64,000 nucleotides of DNA from the NCBI RefSeq assembly GCF_004004555.2, contig NZ_SACP01000012.1, positions 62,001-126,000 on the forward strand. Reading direction: 5' to 3'. The notes below the pieces were generated by a model. The model was not told the DNA's origin and did not search any database. It worked only from the letters and a program-made list of their open reading frames with translations. Positions 32,965 through 41,012 of the stretch are shown here, in pieces. The stretch is from Methylobacterium oryzihabitans (GTDB taxonomy: Bacteria; Pseudomonadota; Alphaproteobacteria; Rhizobiales; Beijerinckiaceae). Numbering within the stretch: the first letter of the stretch is position 1; each line of letters begins with the position of its first letter. Made by a program: the position numbers and the translations under genes.

Positions 32965-34026
32965 TTAGACACGCCTGCCGCGCGTCCTGTTCGCCTCGTC
33001 CAGCTTGTCCACCACGCCCCGCAGCTTCGGCTCCAGGTCGGCCTCGCGCGAGTAGTGCGCCGCCATGCCCTCGGTCTCCTGGCCGAGCATGTCAGCGATC
33101 GTGCGCGTGTCGAACCCGAGCTGGCGCATCTGCGTCGCCGCGGTGTGGCGCAGGCCGTGGAAGGTCAGGCCGTCCGCGACCTTGCCTTCCGCCTCCAGCC
33201 GCCGGATCAGGCGGAAGAACGAGCCGCGGAAGCCGTCCTCGCGCCACGGCCGGCCGCGGCTGTTGACCAGCAGCGTCGCCGCCGCGTGCGCCGGCAGGCG
33301 CGCCAGCGCCGCGGCCACGGTCTCCGGCGCCTGCACCTTCACCACCTTGCCGCTCTTCGCCGAAACGCGCGTGAGCGTGCCCGCCTCGCGGTTCCAGCTG
33401 TCGCGCTTGACCGACAGCGCCTCGCCCTGGCGATAGCCGAGTACGCCGCCGAGCAGGATCGGCGCCAGCAGCTCGGGCGGTGCCGCCGCGATCACGGCCT
33501 CCCACTCCTCCGACGACCACGGCCGGTTGGCCCGCGGCTGGTTCTTCGGCCGGCGCAGCTTGCGCACGTCGCGCACCGGGTTGGTCTCGGCCAGCTCGCG
33601 CTCGATGCCGTGGACGAACACCACCGACACCACGCTGAGCACGTAGTTGGCGAAGCGCCGGCCGCGCTCGCGTTGCGCCTTGTCGCGCAGGGTCGCCACG
33701 AAACCGCGCGTCCAGCGGTCGAGCCCGACCTCGTGCAGCGGCGCGAGGTAGTCGAGGACGTGCAGGTAATCGGACCGGGTGCGCGGCGCGATGTCGTCGA
33801 GGAAGCGCGGGCTGCCCCGGTAGGACACCACCAGGGCGCCCCAGGTGCCCGGCGCCTCGGCGGGCTTCGGCTTCGCCTTGGCGCGGATCGTCTCCAGCGC
33901 GCGCCACCACTCCGGGGTGCCGATGGCGTGCGGCGGGGTCAGCCGCGCGCCGGAGGCGCGATCGTAGGCGTAGAGGATGCCCCGGGAGACGTAGATCTTA
34001 ACGCCGGGAACGCGCACCTTTGTCAT
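32965..34026 (-). CDS. int: Tyrosine recombinase/phage integrase
   Basis: A 353-residue integrase. N-terminal SAM-like domain about 60-145; the catalytic domain has Arg199 (LGYRQGEAL), HGLRHT (His290, Arg293) and the nucleophile Tyr325 in MAAHYSR. The usual third-box His (LGH) is Gln316 here (LGQETEG), a tolerated variation. The N-terminal YVSRGILYAYDRASG segment is typical of alphaproteobacterial phage integrases. Overlaps the upstream excisionase-like gene by 29 bases. Confidence 0.93.
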   Translation of the reverse strand: MTKVRVPGVKIYVSRGILYAYDRASGARLTPPHAIGTPEWWRALETIRAKAKPKPAEAPGTWGALVVSYRGSPRFLDDIAPRTRSDYLHVLDYLAPLHEVGLDRWTRGFVATLRDKAQRERGRRFANYVLSVVSVVFVHGIERELAETNPVRDVRKLRRPKNQPRANRPWSSEEWEAVIAAAPPELLAPILLGGVLGYRQGEALSVKRDSWNREAGTLTRVSAKSGKVVKVQAPETVAAALARLPAHAAATLLVNSRGRPWREDGFRGSFFRLIRRLEAEGKVADGLTFHGLRHTAATQMRQLGFDTRTIADMLGQETEGMAAHYSREADLEPKLRGVVDKLDEANRTRGRRV

Positions 34027-34312
34027 CGATCAGCCTGTCGAGCAGTTGCGCGTCGGTTTCCGTCTCGGGGCCGGCCTCGAGGGAGTCGATCCAGCGGTCG
34101 AGGTCGCGCAGGTCGTAGCGCAGGCCCTGCTTGCCGGGCCGGACCCGCTTGGGCGCCACCGGCAGCGGCGCGGCCGGGCCGAGGCCGAGATAGGCCGCGG
34201 CCTCGCCGCGGTTGAGCAGGCGCGCGGTCGGTAGGGGTAGGGAGCGCGGCGCCGCGAGCCGGCGCGGGCGCACGGCCACCCCTGTCCCGTCGCGGTCGAG
34301 AGTGCCGGACAT
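33998..34312 (-). CDS. Excisionase-like HTH protein
   Basis: A 104-residue protein with a MerR/AlpA-like motif LLNRGEAAAYLGLGPAA and a wing (GLRYDLRDLDRWIDSL), as in phage excisionases and AlpA regulators. Directly upstream of and overlapping the integrase, so likely the recombination directionality factor. Confidence 0.72.
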   Translation of the reverse strand: MSGTLDRDGTGVAVRPRRLAAPRSLPLPTARLLNRGEAAAYLGLGPAAPLPVAPKRVRPGKQGLRYDLRDLDRWIDSLEAGPETETDAQLLDRLIDDKGARSRR

Positions 34313-34327
34313 TCCGGGTGCTCCTCG

Positions 34328-34717
34328 TCAATCCCGGTCGTCGGCCGGCGGCGTCAGCAGGGCGAGCAGGGCGCGGCGGCGCTCCGGCGCCAGGCCGGCA
34401 TAGAGGTGCAGCAGGGCCGGTGCGCCCGGGGTGGCGAGCAGCGCCACGACGGCGTCGGCCTCCGGCGGGGTGCCGTCGCCGTAGAGGCTCGCCACCTGGA
34501 TGCCGAGGGTGCGGGCGATGAGGTTGAGGCGCGCGGCGGCGATGCGGTTGGCGCCGCGCTCGTATTTCTGCACCTGCTGGAAGGTGACGCCGATCGCCTT
34601 GGCGAGCGCGGTCTGCGACAGGCCCTTGGCCCGGCGGAACGCCGCGACCCGGGCGCCGACATGGATGTCGAGCGGGGTGATCTGCCGACCCGAGGTGGCT
34701 TCCAGGGTCGGGGTCAC
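34328..34717 (-). CDS. XRE family transcriptional regulator
   Basis: A 129-residue protein with an N-terminal HTH (VGARVAAFRRAKGLSQTALA, then KAIGVTFQQVQKYERGANRI) typical of SinR/HipB-like XRE proteins; the C-terminal half is Ala/Leu rich. GTG start overlapping the upstream gene's stop by four bases (GTGA). Distinct from the CI-like repressor upstream. Confidence 0.85.
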   Translation of the reverse strand: MTPTLEATSGRQITPLDIHVGARVAAFRRAKGLSQTALAKAIGVTFQQVQKYERGANRIAAARLNLIARTLGIQVASLYGDGTPPEADAVVALLATPGAPALLHLYAGLAPERRRALLALLTPPADDRD

Positions 34718-35067
34718 CGCTCGCCTCCCGCGCCGGCGCCGTCCCGTTGCAGCGCCGCGGCGAGGGCCGCCACCCGCGGGACGAGGCCGCCGCCGCGCAG
34801 TCGGCCTTCGGCCTGGAAGCCCTCCAGCATCGCCACCGCCGCCTCGGCGGCGGCCAGGATCTCGGTGCGCGGGTAGCGCGGCGGCACGGCGAGGAGCAGC
34901 ACGGCGAGCGCCGGCGCCTCGTCCTGGCCCAGGCCGGTGGCCGCGTCGATCAGGGGACCGGCCTCGCCGAAGGGCAGCGCGACCTGCACCAGTACCGGCT
35001 CGGATGGTTCGTCGATGACGAGGTCGCGGTACTGGCCGAGGAAGACCGGCGGGCGGGGCGGGCTCAT
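34714..35067 (-). CDS. Hypothetical prophage protein
   Basis: 117 residues beginning MSPPRPPVFLGQYRDLVIDE. No known domain. A hydrophobic stretch (PALAVLLLAVPPRYP) is too short to be certain as a membrane helix. First gene after a cluster of operator-like palindromes, and translationally coupled to the XRE gene. An ATG six codons upstream is an alternative start. Confidence 0.5.
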   Translation of the reverse strand: MSPPRPPVFLGQYRDLVIDEPSEPVLVQVALPFGEAGPLIDAATGLGQDEAPALAVLLLAVPPRYPRTEILAAAEAAVAMLEGFQAEGRLRGGGLVPRVAALAAALQRDGAGAGGER

Positions 35068-35187
35068 CGGCAGAAGCCTTCCCAACCCAGGCGCATCGAA
35101 CCGGGTGCGCAGCCTGTCGCCGCCGGGGCGGGCCTCCGGTGTTCGTCAGGGACCGGCCGCGGTCCCGGGGACATCGCCATGACACTC

Positions 35188-35248
35188 CCCCATATCGGGT
35201 GGCCAAATTTCCCCCAAGTTGGGGAGATTGGTCAACCCCAATTCGGGG
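35188..35248. promoter_or_regulatory. Cluster of three repressor-type operators
   Basis: Three 13-base sites: 35188-35200 (CCCCATATCGGGT), 35212-35224 (CCCCAAGTTGGGG, perfect) and 35236-35248 (CCCCAATTCGGGG). Centres are exactly 24 bases apart. A fourth site lies between the CI-like and Cro-like genes. The shared form CCCCAA-N-TTGGGG points to binding by the CI-like and/or Cro-like protein and to control of the leftward hypothetical-XRE-xis-int operon. Confidence 0.7.
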
Positions 35249-35279
35249 GAGATAGTGCTCCAGAATGGAGTTCTGACGG

Positions 35280-36041
35280 TCAGGCCTTGCCGGGGGTGCG
35301 GGAAAACAGGTTTGCTGCGACCTTCCAGGCACTGTCGGCCGTACCCGCAACGGCTGCGTAGGCATCGCCGGCGGCGGTCGTCGCCGTGGCGGCGGCATCG
35401 GTCGCCAGCGCTCGGGTCGCCGTCAGGGCCGCCTCCGCCGTTTCCAGGAGACCGGGCGAGACCGGGCCTGCCTCCGCCCCGGCGACCGGCGGGGGCTCCG
35501 AGGCTGTGACGACGGGTGCCGGAGCGGGCAGCGCGATCCGTGCCGCGCGGTCCGGCAGCAGCACGGGGCCGGATCGCCACTTGGCGGGGATCGCCGCGGC
35601 CGCACGGGCGCGCTCCCGCTCGACGAGCTCGCGGGCGGTCCGCGCTTCGGCGGCGATGCGGGCGGCCACGCCCTCGTCGCAGACGCACACGAACCCGCGA
35701 CCGTCGTCGAGCGTGATCTGCGCGAGGACGCGCTTGTCGCCGGCACCCAAGGCTCCGAGCCCGGCGCCGATGGCGGCAGCCGTGACGCCGATCGCCCCGA
35801 CCACGGCAAGCGGGGCGACGAACAGGCCGGCCATCATCGCCACCGGGGCCAGCCCGAGGCCGCCCCCGATCATGCCGCGCAGCGAGCCGAGGATGTTACG
35901 CTCGATGAAGGTGGCGCTCTCTTCGACGGCCACCACGTGCTCGACGGGAACCAGCACCTTGCGCGGCAACACGAACTCGCCGGCCGCGTAACGCCCTCTG
36001 CCGGTCCCGAAATGCCCACCTACCAGTTCCAGCTCGATCAC
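35280..36041 (-). CDS. Glycine-rich membrane protein of the lysogeny block
   Basis: A 253-residue protein. Residues ~1-50 (GGHFGTGRGRYAAGEFVLPRK) and ~105-120 (AQITLDDGRGFVCVCDE) could form a PH-like beta sheet split by a Gly/Ala-rich membrane hairpin (about 57-98). The C-terminus is an Ala-rich low-complexity tail. GTG start with GAGGGGG upstream. 44 bases downstream of the CI-like gene and on the same strand, so probably expressed in the lysogen. Function unknown. Confidence 0.55.
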   Translation of the reverse strand: MIELELVGGHFGTGRGRYAAGEFVLPRKVLVPVEHVVAVEESATFIERNILGSLRGMIGGGLGLAPVAMMAGLFVAPLAVVGAIGVTAAAIGAGLGALGAGDKRVLAQITLDDGRGFVCVCDEGVAARIAAEARTARELVERERARAAAAIPAKWRSGPVLLPDRAARIALPAPAPVVTASEPPPVAGAEAGPVSPGLLETAEAALTATRALATDAAATATTAAGDAYAAVAGTADSAWKVAANLFSRTPGKA

Positions 36042-36085
36042 GGCTCGCCCCCTCGACAGTCATCGAGACCCGGCGGCGCGCTGGC

Positions 36086-36658
36086 CTACCGGGGCTTGAT
36101 CCAGGTGATTTTCGATGTCCAGACGACGTCGGCGTTGCGAACGGGCTCGTAGCCAGTGCCGAACAGGTCGTAGAGTTCCGGCTCGCGGCCGTGGAAGATG
36201 CGTCGGATCCGAAGCGCACCGTCCGTGGTGCAGACGTGGCACAACGCGCCGATCCATTCCTCGGGAACGCCGACCTTCTCTTCGTCGTGATAGATCAGCC
36301 AGTCCTCTTCAGCCACACAAGGCAAGGCGTCACCATCCGCAACTACGAGCGACACCGTTGCTAACGTAGCGTCGTCCGGGCGCGGTGCAACCTCAAATTC
36401 TTCACGGTTGCCATCGTAGAGCGTCACCAGACCGCCTCGGGCGACCTGCCCGACCACGCGCACCGGGTTGCGCGCGCCGATCACGTCCACCTCCGGGACC
36501 TGGAACACCTCGGCCGCGCGCGTGATGCGATCGGCGGTCAAGCGGCGCTCGCCCCGCTCGATCTTCTCGTATCCCTTCGCGGACAAGCCCATGGCGCTGG
36601 CGGCGAGTTCCATCGTCCACCCGCGGCGCTGGCGCAACTGCTTCAGGTTGTTCCCCAT
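36086..36658 (-). CDS. CI-like phage repressor (XRE HTH)
   Basis: A 190-residue protein starting MGNNLKQLRQRRGWTMELAA with HTH (GLSAKGYEKIERGERRLTA), followed by an S24/LexA-like C-terminal part (VSLVVADGDALPCVAEEDWLIYHD). The Ser-Lys dyad of autocleaving repressors is not obvious, so cleavage-based induction is uncertain. Divergent from the Cro-like gene across one operator. Confidence 0.8.
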   Translation of the reverse strand: MGNNLKQLRQRRGWTMELAASAMGLSAKGYEKIERGERRLTADRITRAAEVFQVPEVDVIGARNPVRVVGQVARGGLVTLYDGNREEFEVAPRPDDATLATVSLVVADGDALPCVAEEDWLIYHDEEKVGVPEEWIGALCHVCTTDGALRIRRIFHGREPELYDLFGTGYEPVRNADVVWTSKITWIKPR

Positions 36659-36731
36659 TGCGGGGCGACCATGCTGCACGGTCCCGTTTCCGTCTCCCCC
36701 CATTCCGGTCCTGACTCGGCTTGACGAACCA

Positions 36732-36744
36732 CCCCAAAATGGGG
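36732..36744. promoter_or_regulatory. Operator between repressor and Cro-like genes
   Basis: CCCCAAAATGGGG, one mismatch from the palindrome CCCCAA-N-TTGGGG shared with the three sites at 35188-35248. Lies 24 bases before the Cro-like start codon, a position expected to control the rightward early promoter. Confidence 0.65.
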
Positions 36745-36767
36745 GAGTTTGGCGCCGGCGGTGAGAC

Positions 36768-37025
36768 ATGAAGCTCGATCACTGGATGAAGCGGAATGCC
36801 GTGACCCCGCAGGGGCTCGCGAGCGCCATGCGGGCGCATCTCCCCAATGGCGAGGGGTGCTCGGCGAAGGCGGTCGAGAAGTGGCGCTACGGCCAGCGGA
36901 CGCCGCGCAAGGGCAAGATGCGGGCGCTGATGCTCGCGACCGCTGGCGAGGTGACCGCCAACGACTTCGCCGACCTCGGCCGTGAGGCTCCGTCCAGCCG
37001 GGCGGCGGGAGCCTCCCCGCCATGA
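36768..37025 (+). CDS. Cro-like regulator
   Basis: An 85-residue protein: MKLDHWMKRNAVTPQGLASA then SAKAVEKWRYGQRTPRK, resembling the short HTH of Cro/YdaS-type prophage regulators. First gene of the rightward early operon. Its stop overlaps the next gene's start. Confidence 0.7.
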   Translation: MKLDHWMKRNAVTPQGLASAMRAHLPNGEGCSAKAVEKWRYGQRTPRKGKMRALMLATAGEVTANDFADLGREAPSSRAAGASPP

Positions 37026-37681
37026 CCGAACCGCTCTCCTGCCTCGAGCTGCATGCTGCGATCCTCGGCGTCGCCGCCTACCAGTCGGCGCGAGACGCCG
37101 CCTGCGAGGCGGCCGAAGGCGCGGCGACGGCGGTCGGCGATGCGCTCGAGCGTGCCGCCGGGTGGTCGGCCGGGATCGTGGAGTGCCTCCCCGAGATCCC
37201 GGCCCTGTTCGCGTCGTTCTCCGTCTCCGGCACCTCCTCGCCCGAGGCCGCCCCGGTGGCCGCCCCCACGCCTGCATCGTGGGAGATCGCCGTGGGACAA
37301 TCGTCCGAAAGCCCCGACCCGGTTTGGCCGGAACGCTGGACAAACTGGCAGAGCCAGATCGACGCCGCCGGCATGGTGCGCTGGCTGCGCAGCACCCACC
37401 CGAGCAAAACCGCCGCCTGCGTCGCCGCCGACCTCGGCGTGCCGGTCGACACGGTGACCAAGTGGCTCGCCCGCGAGGCGCTGCCCAACGGCCGCACCGT
37501 GGTGCTGATGACCTGCGTCTACGGCCCCGAGTTCCTGGCCGCCTTGCTTCACCACCCGCCGGATTGGCTCGACGCCGCAGTGCGGCAGGCCGACCTCGCC
37601 CGGCTGCACGCCCGCCTCGCCGCCCTGCGCGGCGAGCTGGCCCAGCGCGGCGACGAGGCCCGACCGGGAGAGCCGGCATGA
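37022..37681 (+). CDS. Prophage protein with HTH-like segment
   Basis: 219 residues. The N-terminal half (AAEGAATAVGDALERAAGW) is Ala rich; the middle contains MVRWLRSTHPSKTAACVAAD followed by LGVPVDTVTKWLA, which reads as a helix-turn-helix. No family recognised. Overlaps both neighbours by four bases (ATGA at both ends), so it is part of a coupled early operon. Confidence 0.6.
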   Translation: MTEPLSCLELHAAILGVAAYQSARDAACEAAEGAATAVGDALERAAGWSAGIVECLPEIPALFASFSVSGTSSPEAAPVAAPTPASWEIAVGQSSESPDPVWPERWTNWQSQIDAAGMVRWLRSTHPSKTAACVAADLGVPVDTVTKWLAREALPNGRTVVLMTCVYGPEFLAALLHHPPDWLDAAVRQADLARLHARLAALRGELAQRGDEARPGEPA

Positions 37682-38026
37682 CCGCGCCCCGCGACGGCTG
37701 GCGCCGCACCGGCTACGCGCTGCTCGGCGCCGGCCTCACCGCCCTGGCGTGGCTGCCGGTGTTGGTGGCGCAGGGCATCGCCGCCGCGGCGCGCGCCTGC
37801 GACGAGGCGGCCCGGCCGCGCCCCGCCGACGAGCCCGCGGCGCCCTCCCCCTCCCGCCCTGACCCCGCTGTGCCTGTGCGGCGCGCTGGCGCGCGCGCGC
37901 AGCGCCTCCGGCCGCTGGTTCTGCGACGAGCACCTGCCGCGGCGCGAGACCCCGCCGCCGCCGCTGCCCGCCCGGCCCAAGCCCGCCCCGCCCAAGCCGG
38001 CGCAAGCCGACCTGTTCGAGCCATGA
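37678..38026 (+). CDS. Small prophage protein(s), reading frame unresolved
   Basis: The ATG overlapping the upstream stop opens a frame starting MTAPRDGWRRTGYALLGAG, with a hydrophobic helix (residues ~11-35). Around 37850-37865 protein-like sequence switches to the +1 frame, which encodes LCLCGALARARSASGRWFC then DEHLP and ends at 38024-38026 (CxC...C..H, a zinc-ribbon look) but has no ATG/GTG/TTG start. Either there are two genes with a CTG start (CTGA overlap), or a frameshift lies in the C-rich run. The stop overlaps an ATG (ATGA). Confidence 0.4.
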
Positions 38027-38424
38027 GCGCCCGGCGCGGCCCGCCCCGCGCCGCTGCGACTCGGACTCCGCCTCGTGCTTCCCATCGCGCCGAGTGCCGC
38101 GTCATGAGCCCCACCCTGCCCCGGGCCTGCGCCTGGCCGCCCATCCGCGGCCCTCCCCTCCCTCCCCCCGACCGGATCGCTGCCTGCCCGCGCGTGACGC
38201 GGCGCCCCCTCTCGGGCCCCGCGGCCGCGTGTGCGCCCCCTGTCCCGCCGCGGCGCGAGCCGCCTTGGCGAAGGCGGGCGCGCGGCCGGACGCGACCCCA
38301 CCCGAACCGCCGCCCCCGTGCCCGCGCGAGCGCCCTCGCGCGGCCCGAGGGCCCTTGCGCGCCCGGAGCCCGAAGGGGGTTCGCGGCGCAACGCCCCCGC
38401 CTTGCCGAAACCCGCCGACCATGA
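38023..38424 (+). CDS. Low-confidence Arg/Pro-rich open frame
   Basis: Starts with an ATGA overlap to the previous frame (MSARRGPPRAAATRTPP) and continues as a Pro/Arg-rich sequence of 133 residues. Composition looks like non-coding GC-rich DNA read in an arbitrary frame; other frames here are equally open. Recorded because the interval otherwise has no assignment before the replication gene. Confidence 0.2.
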   Translation: MSARRGPPRAAATRTPPRASHRAECRVMSPTLPRACAWPPIRGPPLPPPDRIAACPRVTRRPLSGPAAACAPPVPPRREPPWRRRARGRTRPHPNRRPRARASALARPEGPCAPGARRGFAAQRPRLAETRRP

Positions 38425-39395
38425 GCGTGCAGGCCATCGCCTACGTCATCTCCCAGCGCATCGAGGATGCGGGCGCCAAGCTCGTGGCGATGGTGCTGGC
38501 CAACTACGTCGACGCCCGCACCGGGCTCGCCTTCCCGACGATCCGGGCGCTGGCGGAGGATGCCAGCCAGAGCGAGCGCACGGTGCAGCGCAAGCTGCGC
38601 GACCTCGCCGAGCTCGGGCTCATCACCATCCGCAAGGGGATGTGCCCGCGGACCGGGCGGCAGCGGGCCAACCACTACCTGCTGCACCTGCCCGGCCTCG
38701 CCCCGCCGAGGGGTGACAGCGCGGGCGAGCCGGCCGGGCCCGAACCCGCGAGGGGTGACAGCCTGACACCCCATGATCCGGATGAGGGGTGTCAGCCTGA
38801 CACCGGGGAGGGTGACAGCGTTGTCACCCCCGGGGGTGACACTGCTGTCACCCCTCTAAAGGGAACCGTCATAGGAACCGTCAGACAGGCCCCCCCCCAA
38901 CCCCCCGATCCCGGGGGGCTGGCGCACGGGCCTGCCGAGGTTTCGGGGAAGGATCCGCCGGAACCCGAGCCCGGCACGGTGGCGGCGCGGTTCGACCGGC
39001 TGCTGGCGGCCTACCCGGCGCGGGGCAGCGCCTGGGCCAATCGGCAGGCGGCCCGCACGCTGTTCGCGGCGCTGACCCCGGCCGAGCAGTTCCAGGCGAT
39101 CGCCGCAGCGGCGGCCTACGCGGCGCACTGCACGGCGAACCCAGGCGGGACGCCGAAGTACCTGCACTCCTGGTTGCGCAACGGGGTGTTCCGCAACCAT
39201 GCGCCCGGGCCGGTGGCGGCGGGTGGGGCGACGCCGCGGTCGGTGTTCGTGCCGGCGGGCTCGGCCGGGTGGGAGGCGTGGCGGGACCATTTGCGCCGCC
39301 AGGGCCGGCCAGTGCCGGCGCCGATGCGCTCCGATGCGGCCCGCACCGAGGGTTGGTGGTTCCCGACCGCCCTGCCGCCGGAGGCGCGGCCATGA
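38421..39395 (+). CDS. Phage replication protein O-like (winged helix)
   Basis: A 324-residue protein. Residues 1-95 are an HTH_36-type winged helix (SVQAIAYVISQRIEDAGAKL, FPTIRALAEDASQSERTVQR, KLRDLAELGLITIRKG). About 97-150 is a low-complexity linker whose RGDS/DT/VTP repeats reflect DNA iterons. The C-terminal domain (FDRLLAAYPARG, KYLHSWLRNGVF) resembles the C-terminal region of phage replication initiators. By analogy with lambda O, it would bind its own gene to start phage replication. Confidence 0.72.
   Translation: MSVQAIAYVISQRIEDAGAKLVAMVLANYVDARTGLAFPTIRALAEDASQSERTVQRKLRDLAELGLITIRKGMCPRTGRQRANHYLLHLPGLAPPRGDSAGEPAGPEPARGDSLTPHDPDEGCQPDTGEGDSVVTPGGDTAVTPLKGTVIGTVRQAPPQPPDPGGLAHGPAEVSGKDPPEPEPGTVAARFDRLLAAYPARGSAWANRQAARTLFAALTPAEQFQAIAAAAAYAAHCTANPGGTPKYLHSWLRNGVFRNHAPGPVAAGGATPRSVFVPAGSAGWEAWRDHLRRQGRPVPAPMRSDAARTEGWWFPTALPPEARP
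38708..38856. repeat. Iterons inside the replication gene (candidate phage origin)
   Basis: Direct copies of GAGGGGTGACAGC start at 38708 and 38750, a variant with GTGTCAGC at 38784 and a one-base-shorter copy at 38808. Inverted copies follow some of them, and 38833-38841/38846-38854 form a perfect GGGGTGACA/TGTCACCCC palindrome. Spacings of 42, 34 and 24 bases. No AT-rich tract beyond CTCTAAAGGG is next to it. Confidence 0.7.
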
Positions 39396-39766
39396 CCGCG
39401 GCCGGACCGCCGCCGCCGGACGGCCCGGATTTGTCAGGGCCTTACACCGTTGCTGATGTACGGCGCTGGTTGACAGAAGTGGAGCGGCGAGCCGGCGTCA
39501 GCCTCGCCGAGCGGCGGCCGGTGCCAGGGGATGCGCCGGTGTGGCGGTGGCCGGACCTGTACGTGAAGGACTACCAGACGCGGCAGTATCTCAAGGCGTG
39601 GATCTGGTGCGAGGCGCACGGGGAGTCATTCGCGGCGGTGTGCCGGGGGCGGGAGGGGTGGTCGGTGCGGACGGGGGCGCGGAAGGCGGCTTGGGCGATG
39701 CGGGTGATTGCGAAGGGATTGAACGACGGTGTGGACCAGCCCAGTAGGGCTTCTTACCACGATTAA
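39392..39766 (+). CDS. Conserved prophage protein (DUF6362-like)
   Basis: 124 residues: YTVADVRRWLTEVERRAG, WPDLYVKDYQTRQYLKAWIW, EGWSVRTGARKAAWAMRVIA. The C-terminal part looks like a helix-turn-helix, matching my memory of DUF6362 phage proteins; possibly an early or late-gene regulator. ATGA overlap with the replication gene. Confidence 0.65.
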   Translation: MTAAGPPPPDGPDLSGPYTVADVRRWLTEVERRAGVSLAERRPVPGDAPVWRWPDLYVKDYQTRQYLKAWIWCEAHGESFAAVCRGREGWSVRTGARKAAWAMRVIAKGLNDGVDQPSRASYHD

Positions 39767-40108
39767 GCGCTTGCAGCGTCATTTAAAGAACAGATGGATT
39801 GTTACAAGCAAATTATCTCGAATAATTCTCGAACTTCATCTGGCCGAACATGGGACCGCACTTGCCCATTTTGGCAGCACAACAAGGATAAATGATCTAT
39901 AAATCTACGTAAATATTGTCTTAAATATTTGCTAATAAATTTTAATAAGATAAATACCGCACGCGCAAAATATCAGGATGCCGAATTCCGCGATCCATCC
40001 GACGCAATGATGTGGACCGATCTAACGACGAAATACTTCCTGTGGCGCACTTGGACAGAAAAATGAGGCTGAACTCAAGTATTTCAACTCAGCATTCTAA
40101 CTGCTGCG
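39767..40108. other. AT-rich gap before the restriction cassette
   Basis: 342 bases with clearly lower GC than the phage backbone (runs such as TAAATATT and AATAAATTTTAATAAG near 39900-39950). No frame or hairpin supported. The composition break begins right after the DUF6362-like stop and marks the left junction of an acquired block. Confidence 0.5.
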
Positions 40109-41011
40109 TCACAGCTTCTCTGCAAGCCATTGCATGAAATTTTCTAGATCATGAGACCAGAAGACCTCAACATCAGCATCCGTTAAGCGTTGAACATCTT
40201 TAGGCGCTATGACACCTTGAAGTAAGGCGGCGGTGATTACAAACGTGCCCCAATGTTTTTTCCATGCCTCTGCTTTTTTTAGCACGTCATTGATGCGTTT
40301 GACAGAGTTCGTTTCATCATTTGTAACTTTACATTCCATCGCCAAGACATATGTCTTTGGCAAGCCGCACGCGATATCAACCTCCTGTGGGGTTGTCGTC
40401 GCAGTAGCAAACCGAGTTTTGTGCATAAAATGCTTTGCAGGAACGGCTGCCCTGATATCTATCGTTTTACTCGGAAGCCGGGTCCACCCATATTGGCCTA
40501 GAAGGCTTACGACGGCGTCCTCTTGTTCGTTGGCAAGCCGTTTTCGACGCGCGGTTTGAATACGTTGCATAGCCAGCAACACTGCCACGACTTTCAGGAA
40601 CAACGTGATATCGCTACGAGTCGCAGCACGCCTCCCGGTAATCCATGGGGCCAAGGTGTAATCTAACCGAGAATAGATCGCCGTTGCAGTTGATCGCGCC
40701 GCCGCCTCGCTGAGAGCTTTGCCGCTGTTCTCCGACGTCTTTGACCATTCTGGGCAGACAAGCTTGAATTGGTCTTGGCTTAGCGGTGGAGATAGCAACT
40801 GACGGAAGACAAGAGAGTGTCTGGCGTCGACAGTCAGAGCGGCGGCGATGTCCCGGAGGTAGTTCGAGGCGCGCAGGGCATTGCTTGCGAAGTCCCTCGC
40901 CTCACGCACAGCAAAGAGCCAGTCCGCCTTAGCTTCTTCCGGCTTCAAGTTATCGAGGTATAACGCCTTGGCTTTGGCAGCGTCGTCAATGTGCCGCGGG
41001 AGGATCGCCAT
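40109..41011 (-). CDS. Type II restriction endonuclease, XamI-like
   Basis: A 300-residue protein resembling the XamI family. PD-(D/E)XK-like active site: QEVDIACGLPKTYVLAMECK (Asp, then Glu-x-Lys), followed by TNSVKRINDVLKKAEAWKKH and DVEVFWSHDLENFMQWL. XamI itself is an isoschizomer of SalI (GTCGAC); whether this enzyme has that specificity cannot be read from sequence. Starts one base after the methyltransferase stop. GC is much lower than in neighbours. Confidence 0.78.
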   Translation of the reverse strand: MAILPRHIDDAAKAKALYLDNLKPEEAKADWLFAVREARDFASNALRASNYLRDIAAALTVDARHSLVFRQLLSPPLSQDQFKLVCPEWSKTSENSGKALSEAAARSTATAIYSRLDYTLAPWITGRRAATRSDITLFLKVVAVLLAMQRIQTARRKRLANEQEDAVVSLLGQYGWTRLPSKTIDIRAAVPAKHFMHKTRFATATTTPQEVDIACGLPKTYVLAMECKVTNDETNSVKRINDVLKKAEAWKKHWGTFVITAALLQGVIAPKDVQRLTDADVEVFWSHDLENFMQWLAEKL

Positions 41012-41012
41012 G

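Noticed and set aside
39896..39960. AT-rich tract near the O-like gene as DNA unwinding element
   Set aside because: It is ~1 kb from the iterons and belongs to the foreign-composition block before the restriction cassette.
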